NCBI RefSeq assembly: GCF_014650995.1
Contig: NZ_BMWA01000008.1
Coordinates: forward strand, 186,001 to 250,000
Direction of reading: 5' to 3'
Length of the DNA stretch: 64,000 nucleotides
Source: Streptomyces viridiviolaceus
GTDB taxonomy: Bacteria > Actinomycetota > Actinomycetes > Streptomycetales > Streptomycetaceae
Shown here: piece after piece, positions 59,364 to 64,000 of the stretch
How the letters are laid out: every line of letters starts with the position of its first letter
How positions within the stretch are numbered: the first letter of the stretch is position 1
Position numbers and translations under genes: made by a program
The notes under the pieces: generated by a model
Seen by the model: only the letters and a program-made list of their open reading frames with translations
The model's database searches: none
What the model was told of the DNA's origin: nothing

Positions 59364-59740
59364 GCTGTTCCTTCGCTGTCAGAGGGCCACTTTTGCCGGG
59401 TGTGTCTGCGCCGATCCCCATCGTGTACCTCGCGGGGGCAAACGTCATCTGTACCGTGGGGTAACCGGTTCTCCGACGGAGAGCCGGGGCAAGTTCATTC
59501 GAGTCTCGTACCCATGCATGGTTCCCAAATACGCAAACGGGGCAGAAAGGTGTGGTGTACGTCACCTTCGGTGTGGACGGCATGGCTGGAGTTGCGGCGA
59601 CACGGCCGGGATCGTCACCGTTTCGGCGGTCCCAGTCGCCGGGTACTTGCGCGATCCGCCCCGCCCGTGTGGACTACGGCCAATGCTTCGCGCACGCGCG
59701 TGGCTGAGATATTCACCAAGACATGATCAGGAGGCAACCC
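59364..59740. other. Divergent regulatory region aceE / DUF3052
   Basis: 377 bp with no supported gene. It holds the leaders of aceE (left) and the DUF3052 gene (right). The AT-richer tract near 59500-59550 is unusual for this window. An imperfect dyad AAGGTG (59547-59552) / CACCTT (59563-59568) could bind a regulator of aceE. I see no riboswitch-like fold or tRNA. Confidence 0.5.
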
Positions 59741-60178
59741 GTGAGCGCGACCGCGGACCACGCGGAGGAGCGGACGAACCCTGCCGCCAGGCTGGGGTTC
59801 CAGCCCGGGCAGGTGGTCCAGGAGATCGGCTACGACGACGACGTCGACCAGGAGCTCCGCGAGGCCATCGAAGGCGCCGTCGAGGGCGAGCTGGTGGACG
59901 AGGACTACGAGGACGTGGCCGACGCCGTCGTGCTCTGGTTCCGTGACGACGACGGCGACCTGACGGATGCGCTGGTGGATGCCACCACGTACATCGAAGA
60001 GGGCGGCGCGATCCTGCTCCTCACGCCGAAGACCGGCCGTTCGGGGTACGTCGAGCCCAGCGACATCTCGGAGGCCGCCACGACGGCGGGGCTGACGGCG
60101 TCCAAGAGCGTCAGCGTCGGAAAGGACTGGAGCGGCAGCCGGCTGGCCACGCCGAAGGCCGCCAAGTCGAAGCGGTAG
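59741..60178 (+). CDS. DUF3052 protein
   Basis: A 145-residue soluble, very acidic protein (AARLGFQPGQVVQEIGYDDD, then GAVEGELVDEDYEDVADAVV) with a basic tail (KAAKSKR), the DUF3052 family found next to aceE in Streptomyces and in mycobacteria. Function unknown. GTG 59741 has a perfect AGGAGG seven bases upstream; an in-frame ATG at 59723 would lie before that ribosome site. Confidence 0.92.
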   Translation: MSATADHAEERTNPAARLGFQPGQVVQEIGYDDDVDQELREAIEGAVEGELVDEDYEDVADAVVLWFRDDDGDLTDALVDATTYIEEGGAILLLTPKTGRSGYVEPSDISEAATTAGLTASKSVSVGKDWSGSRLATPKAAKSKR

Positions 60179-60200
60179 CCCCGTAGACGGCTCCGCACAC

Positions 60201-60244
60201 GGACCTCCGGACGGGCCGGCCTCGGTCGGCCCGTCCGGAGGTCC
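60201..60244 (+). terminator. Strong hairpin terminator after DUF3052
   Basis: Perfect 18-bp stem GGACCTCCGGACGGGCCG / CGGCCCGTCCGGAGGTCC with an 8-base loop, 22 bp after the stop. Confidence 0.9.
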
Positions 60245-60304
60245 GCCATGATCCCTGCGTAGGGTGTTCCCAGCGAACCACCCTTCGAAGGGACGAACAG
60301 GACC

Positions 60305-60763
60305 ATGGCGATCCAGGTCGGCGACAAGGCCCCCGACTTCGAACTCAAGGACAACCACGGCGCCACCGTGAAGCTGTCCGACTTCCGCGGCCAGAAGAAC
60401 GTGGTGCTTCTCTTCTACCCGTTCGCGTTCACCGGCGTGTGCACCGGCGAGCTCTGCGAGGTCCGCGACAACCTGCCGCAGTTCTCCGACCGCGGCACCC
60501 AGGTGCTCGCCGTCTCCAACGACTCCATCCACACCCTGCGCGTCTTCGCCGAGCAGGAGGGCCTGGAGTACCCGCTGCTGTCCGACTTCTGGCCGCACGG
60601 CAACGTCTCGCGCGCCTACGGCGTCTTCGACGAGGACAAGGGCTGCGCCGTCCGCGGCACCTTCATCATCGACCGGGACGGGGTCGTCCGCTGGACCGTC
60701 GTCAACGGCCTGCCGGACGCCCGTGACCTGAACGAGTACGTGAAGGCGCTCGACACCCTGTGA
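60305..60763 (+). CDS. ahpE: AhpE-type peroxiredoxin
   Basis: A 152-residue peroxiredoxin reducing peroxides with a thiol at Cys46 ([10 protein letters not shown]), with Cys51 nearby, the PxxxTxxC motif in YPFAFTGVC and a conserved Arg in VRGTFIID. The [18 protein letters not shown] stretch is closely like mycobacterial AhpE. ATG 60305 follows GAAGGG. Confidence 0.92.
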   Translation: MAIQVGDKAPDFELKDNHGATVKLSDFRGQKNVVLLFYPFAFTGVCTGELCEVRDNLPQFSDRGTQVLAVSNDSIHTLRVFAEQEGLEYPLLSDFWPHGNVSRAYGVFDEDKGCAVRGTFIIDRDGVVRWTVVNGLPDARDLNEYVKALDTL

Positions 60764-60876
60764 TTCTTCGGCTCCGGGGCCTGCGGGGGGCGGGAACCCG
60801 TCACTAGGATCGACTCGTTGATCCGACAGCCAACGCACTATGGGGCACCCCGCCCCTGGACACCAATGGAGGACTC

Positions 60877-61452
60877 GTGGGAGTCAGCCTCAGCAAGGGC
60901 GGCAACGTATCGCTGACCAAGGAGGCCCCGGGCCTGACCGCGGTCATCGTCGGTCTGGGGTGGGACGTCCGCACCACGACCGGTACCGACTTCGACCTCG
61001 ACGCCAGCGCGCTGCTGCTGAACAACTCCGGCAAGGTCGCCAGCGACCAGCACTTCATCTTCTTCAACAACCTGAAGAGCCCGGACGGCTCGGTGGAGCA
61101 CACCGGTGACAACCTCACCGGCGAGGGGGAGGGTGACGACGAGCAGATCAAGGTCAACCTCGCGACCGTCCCCGCCGACGTCGAGAAGATCGTCTTCCCG
61201 GTCTCGATCTACGACGCCGAGAACCGTCAGCAGTCCTTCGGTCAGGTCCGCAACGCGTTCATCCGCGTCGTGAACCAGGCGGGCGGCGCCGAGATCGCCC
61301 GCTACGACCTGAGCGAGGACGCCTCCACGGAGACCGCCATGGTCTTCGGCGAGCTCTACCGGCACGGCGCGGAGTGGAAGTTCCGTGCCATCGGCCAGGG
61401 CTACGCCTCGGGCCTGCGCGGCATCGCGCAGGACTTCGGCGTGAACGTCTGA
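60877..61452 (+). CDS. terD: TerD-family tellurium-resistance/stress protein
   Basis: A 191-residue Ter[21 protein letters not shown] starts the family. The two Ca2+-binding acidic loops are [11 protein letters not shown] and the [14 protein letters not shown] region. The domain is implicated in tellurite, phage and stress tolerance and in differentiation in Streptomyces. GTG 60877 with GGAGGACTC upstream. First of two tandem TerD genes about 70% identical by eye. Confidence 0.94.
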   Translation: MGVSLSKGGNVSLTKEAPGLTAVIVGLGWDVRTTTGTDFDLDASALLLNNSGKVASDQHFIFFNNLKSPDGSVEHTGDNLTGEGEGDDEQIKVNLATVPADVEKIVFPVSIYDAENRQQSFGQVRNAFIRVVNQAGGAEIARYDLSEDASTETAMVFGELYRHGAEWKFRAIGQGYASGLRGIAQDFGVNV

Positions 61453-61547
61453 GGCCACGGCCTCGAACATCCGGCGCCGCACGGTTTACGTGCGGCGCCG
61501 GACGTGCAGGACAACCCAAGGAACACCACCCGGGGAGGGACCACAAC

Positions 61548-62123
61548 ATGGGCGTCACGCTTGCCAAGGGGGGCAACGTCTCCCTGTCCAAGGCCGCACC
61601 GAACCTCACTCAGGTGATGGTCGGGCTCGGCTGGGACGCGCGTTCCACGACCGGAGCGCCCTTCGACCTCGACGCCAGCGCGCTGGTGTGCAGTGGCGGC
61701 CGGGTGCTCGGCGACGAGTGGTTCGTCTTCTACAACCAGCTCAAGAGCCCGGACGGCTCGGTGGAGCACACCGGCGACAACCTCACCGGCGAGGGCGACG
61801 GTGACGACGAGTCGCTCCTGGTCGATCTCTCCAGGGTGCCGGCCCAGTGCGACAAGATCGTCTTCCCGGTCTCCATCCACATGGCCGACGAGCGCGGTCA
61901 GACGTTCGGCCAGGTCAGCAACGCTTTCATCCGGGTCGTCAACCAGGCCGACGGCCAGGAACTCGCCCGTTACGACCTGAGCGAGGACGCCTCCACGGAG
62001 ACCGCGATGATCTTCGGTGAGCTCTATCGCTACCAGGGCGAGTGGAAGTTCCGGGCCGTGGGACAGGGGTACGCGTCGGGGCTGCGCGGCATCGCTCTAG
62101 ACTTCGGAGTCAACGTTTCGTAA
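61548..62123 (+). CDS. terD: TerD-family protein, second copy
   Basis: A 191-residue TerD paralogue of the preceding gene. It has the same loops ([24 protein letters not shown]) and the same C-terminus ([17 protein letters not shown]), differing mainly in the middle. ATG 61548 follows GGGGAGGGA. It lies 95 bp after the first copy and 59 bp before the DUF475 gene, so one transcript is likely. Confidence 0.94.
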   Translation: MGVTLAKGGNVSLSKAAPNLTQVMVGLGWDARSTTGAPFDLDASALVCSGGRVLGDEWFVFYNQLKSPDGSVEHTGDNLTGEGDGDDESLLVDLSRVPAQCDKIVFPVSIHMADERGQTFGQVSNAFIRVVNQADGQELARYDLSEDASTETAMIFGELYRYQGEWKFRAVGQGYASGLRGIALDFGVNVS

Positions 62124-62182
62124 AGCCGGGTACGGCGCGGGGGAGACCCGTACACCCCGTATCACAAGGGATTGGGTAGCCA

Positions 62183-63325
62183 GTGGTTCTGAAAACCTTC
62201 GGCTGGTCGTTCGCGGTCACCGCGCTCGGCCTGGTCGCGGCGGTCTTCTACGGGGGGTGGACCGCCTTCGGCATCGTGGCGATCCTCTCCGTCCTCGAGA
62301 TCTCGCTGTCCTTCGACAACGCGGTGGTCAACGCCGGAATCCTGAAGAAGATGAATGCCTTCTGGCAGAAGATCTTCCTCACCATCGGCATCCTGATCGC
62401 CGTCTTCGGGATGCGGCTGGTCTTCCCGGTCGTGATCGTCGCGGTCAGCGCCCAGCTCGGACCGATCGAGGCCGTCGACCTCGCGCTCACCGACAAGGAC
62501 CGCTACCAGGAGCTGGTGACCGACGCCCACCCGTCGATCGCCGCGTTCGGTGGCATGTTCCTGCTGATGATCTTCCTCGACTTCATCTTCGAGGACCGGG
62601 ACATCAAGTGGCTGGGCTGGCTGGAGCGCCCGCTCGCCAAGCTCGGCAAGGTCGACATGCTGTCGGTCTGCATCGCCCTGATCGTGCTGCTCATCTCCTC
62701 GATGACCTTCGGCGCCCACGCCCACCAGCACGGCGGTACGCACGCCGACAAGGCGGAGACCGTCCTGCTCTCCGGTATCGCCGGCCTGATCACGTACATG
62801 ATCGTCGGCGGTCTCTCCGGCTACTTCGAGGACAAGCTCGAAGAGGAGGAGGAGCGCGAGCACGAGGCCGAGGAGAAGGCCGCGCGCGAGGGCAAGCCCA
62901 AGTCGGCCGTCAAGCTGGCCGGCAAGGCCGCGTTCTTCATGTTCCTCTACCTGGAGGTCCTGGACGCGTCGTTCTCCTTCGACGGCGTCATCGGCGCCTT
63001 CGCCATCACCAACGACATCGTCCTGATGGCCCTCGGCCTCGGCATCGGCGCCATGTACGTCCGGTCGCTGACCGTCTACCTGGTCCGCCAGGGCACCCTC
63101 GACGAGTACGTCTACCTGGAGCACGGCGCGCACTACGCGATCGGCGCCCTGGCGATCCTCCTGCTCGTGACCATCCAGTACGAGATCCACGAGCTCATCA
63201 CCGGCTCCATCGGCGTGCTCCTGATCGCCGCCTCCTTCTGGTCCTCCGTGCGCCGCAACCGCGCGATCGCGGCGGCCGGCGGGTCGGGCGACAACGAGAA
63301 GTCGGAGGTCTCCTCCGGGGTGTGA
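62183..63325 (+). CDS. DUF475 / TerC-like integral membrane protein
   Basis: A 380-residue polytopic protein with about eight or nine spans. Two short repeats hold acidic residues in the membrane: VLEISLSFDNAVVNAG and YLEVLDASFSFDGVIGAF, as in TerC metal exporters. A charged cytosolic loop (EEEEEREHEAEEKAAREGK) lies in the middle, preceded by a His cluster HAHQHGGTH that may bind metal. It likely handles Mn2+ or another metal during exoenzyme metalation or stress. GTG 62183 has no strong ribosome site. It is part of the Ter module. Confidence 0.9.
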   Translation: MVLKTFGWSFAVTALGLVAAVFYGGWTAFGIVAILSVLEISLSFDNAVVNAGILKKMNAFWQKIFLTIGILIAVFGMRLVFPVVIVAVSAQLGPIEAVDLALTDKDRYQELVTDAHPSIAAFGGMFLLMIFLDFIFEDRDIKWLGWLERPLAKLGKVDMLSVCIALIVLLISSMTFGAHAHQHGGTHADKAETVLLSGIAGLITYMIVGGLSGYFEDKLEEEEEREHEAEEKAAREGKPKSAVKLAGKAAFFMFLYLEVLDASFSFDGVIGAFAITNDIVLMALGLGIGAMYVRSLTVYLVRQGTLDEYVYLEHGAHYAIGALAILLLVTIQYEIHELITGSIGVLLIAASFWSSVRRNRAIAAAGGSGDNEKSEVSSGV

Positions 63326-63546
63326 CAGCCCTTTTCCCCGGGGCCCGGTTCGCCCCCGGTGCGCCCGCGCCGCCGGTGTGAACCGGCCCCGGGCGAGGAA
63401 CGCTCTGTGCGGGGCGGCCGTCGAGGACGACTCCTCGGGGCCGCCCCGTCGGCGTCCGGGCCGCGGGTGCGTGCGCGCGCTCGCGGCCTTCCGACGACCG
63501 CGGGTTGCTCCGATCAGCGGTTCTCCGAACGAAGGTGGGGGCGGGA

Positions 63547-64000
63547 ATGGGGTTCTTGGACGGGCTGTGGCGCGGTCGCGAGAGCGAGTTCGACTCGGGC
63601 AGCGCCGCGACCAACGCCATCGAGCTGACCAAACGGCACAGCCAGGTCTCACTGACCAGGCAGGGCGCGGCCACCGGGCATCTGCGCATCAACCTGGCCT
63701 GGCGGATGCGGACCTCGGACATCACCGGCTCGCAGCGGGAGAGTCTGCTGCGGCACCCCTTCAAGGCGCTCAAGCCCCCCGAGGTGCTCGGCCACAGCCA
63801 GAGCATGGTCAACGTCGACCTCGACCTGGGCTGCCTGTACGAGCTCCAGGACGGAACCCGAGGCGTCGTCCAGCCGCTCGGCGGCTACTTCGGCGACGTC
63901 AACGGCCCGCCGTACGTCAAGCTCAGCGGCGACGACCGGTTCGGCTCGGCCTCCGGTGAGACGATCTACGTCAACCTCGACAACCGGGACGCCATCAAAC
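63547..64000 (+). CDS. TerA-like tellurium resistance protein, N-terminal part
   Basis: 151 codons before the window ends. MGFLDGLWRGRESEFDSGSA starts the protein. The region VDLDLGCLYELQDGTRGVV, then GGYFGDVNGPPYVKLSGDDR and ETIYVNLDN, resembles TerD/TerA-type Ca2+-binding domains. It continues the tellurite module. ATG 63547 follows a GGTGGGGGCGGGA stretch. The 3' end lies outside. The 221 bp before it hold no supported gene. Confidence 0.8.
   Translation, partial: MGFLDGLWRGRESEFDSGSAATNAIELTKRHSQVSLTRQGAATGHLRINLAWRMRTSDITGSQRESLLRHPFKALKPPEVLGHSQSMVNVDLDLGCLYELQDGTRGVVQPLGGYFGDVNGPPYVKLSGDDRFGSASGETIYVNLDNRDAIK

Noticed and set aside
62124..62182. Manganese (yybP-ykoY) riboswitch before the TerC-like gene
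   Set aside because: Only 59 bp are available, and the conserved core of that riboswitch is not seen; only a weak GTACGG/CCGTAC pairing.

Overview
This window is high-GC (around 72%) actinobacterial chromosome and almost certainly Streptomyces. The evidence is the third-position G/C codon bias, the many GTG and TTG starts, the frequent 4-bp ATGA/GTGA gene overlaps, the gene order fasR-fabD-fabH-acpP-fabF, a SCO2400-type zinc-ribbon membrane protein, DUF3145 and DUF3052 proteins, and several copies of a degenerate Streptomyces-type intergenic repeat. I see no plasmid, phage, IS element, CRISPR array, rRNA or convincing tRNA. It reads as core or near-core chromosome with small accessory modules.

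Layout. (1) 1-6.3 kb, minus strand: a translationally coupled glycan set (glycosyltransferase, methyltransferase, AftD-like arabinofuranosyltransferase running off the left edge), plus a PorA/DUF3068 membrane protein. (2) 6.5-9.7 kb: a small membrane peptide with a PucR-type regulator, then an IclR regulator coupled to an SMP-30 lactonase. (3) 9.7-13.0 kb, minus: a three-gene overlapping module of ImmA/ParH-like metallopeptidase, MAB_1171c-type membrane protein and FAD-dependent monooxygenase. (4) 13.1-20.6 kb: a CUT1 sugar importer (binding protein and two permeases, no ATPase) with a GH51 arabinofuranosidase, convergent with a secreted GH35-like protein that lacks its catalytic glutamates. 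(5) 20.7-25.8 kb: Rrf2 regulator, DUF4360 secreted protein, a membrane-anchored PstS-like protein, and an aminotransferase with a Pro/Ala-rich tail. (6) 25.9-34.5 kb, minus: a monosaccharide catabolic set of enolase-superfamily sugar-acid dehydratase, zinc dehydrogenase, a TIM-barrel-like protein, chvE-mmsA-mmsB importer and galM. (7) 34.6-41.6 kb: SCO2400-type protein, a MarR/MDR-reductase pair, Ohr, EI24 and LysE transporters, a deletion scar joining the tails of a TetR gene and a GH3 gene, an SGNH hydrolase and DUF3145. (8) 41.7-46.7 kb: the type II fatty-acid initiation and elongation genes with their activator fasR. (9) 46.8-55.6 kb: pirin, serine hydrolase, GNAT, a MerR-aldo/keto reductase pair, DUF4429, a DUF1023 hydrolase, a TetR-MFS efflux pair and DUF4190. 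(10) 55.8-64 kb: K+ channel, aceE, DUF3052, AhpE peroxiredoxin and a tellurite-type Ter module (two TerD, DUF475/TerC, start of a TerA-like gene).

The most interesting cross-window signal is one imperfect palindrome of the form GTTCGAKATNTCG. It occurs just upstream of the IclR gene, the CUT1/GH51 operon, the dehydratase-dehydrogenase operon, the TIM-barrel gene and chvE. It ties five transcription units spread over 26 kb into one likely regulon for plant-polysaccharide pentose or galactose use: extracellular arabinan/galactan attack, two importers, mutarotation, oxidation, lactone hydrolysis and dehydration.
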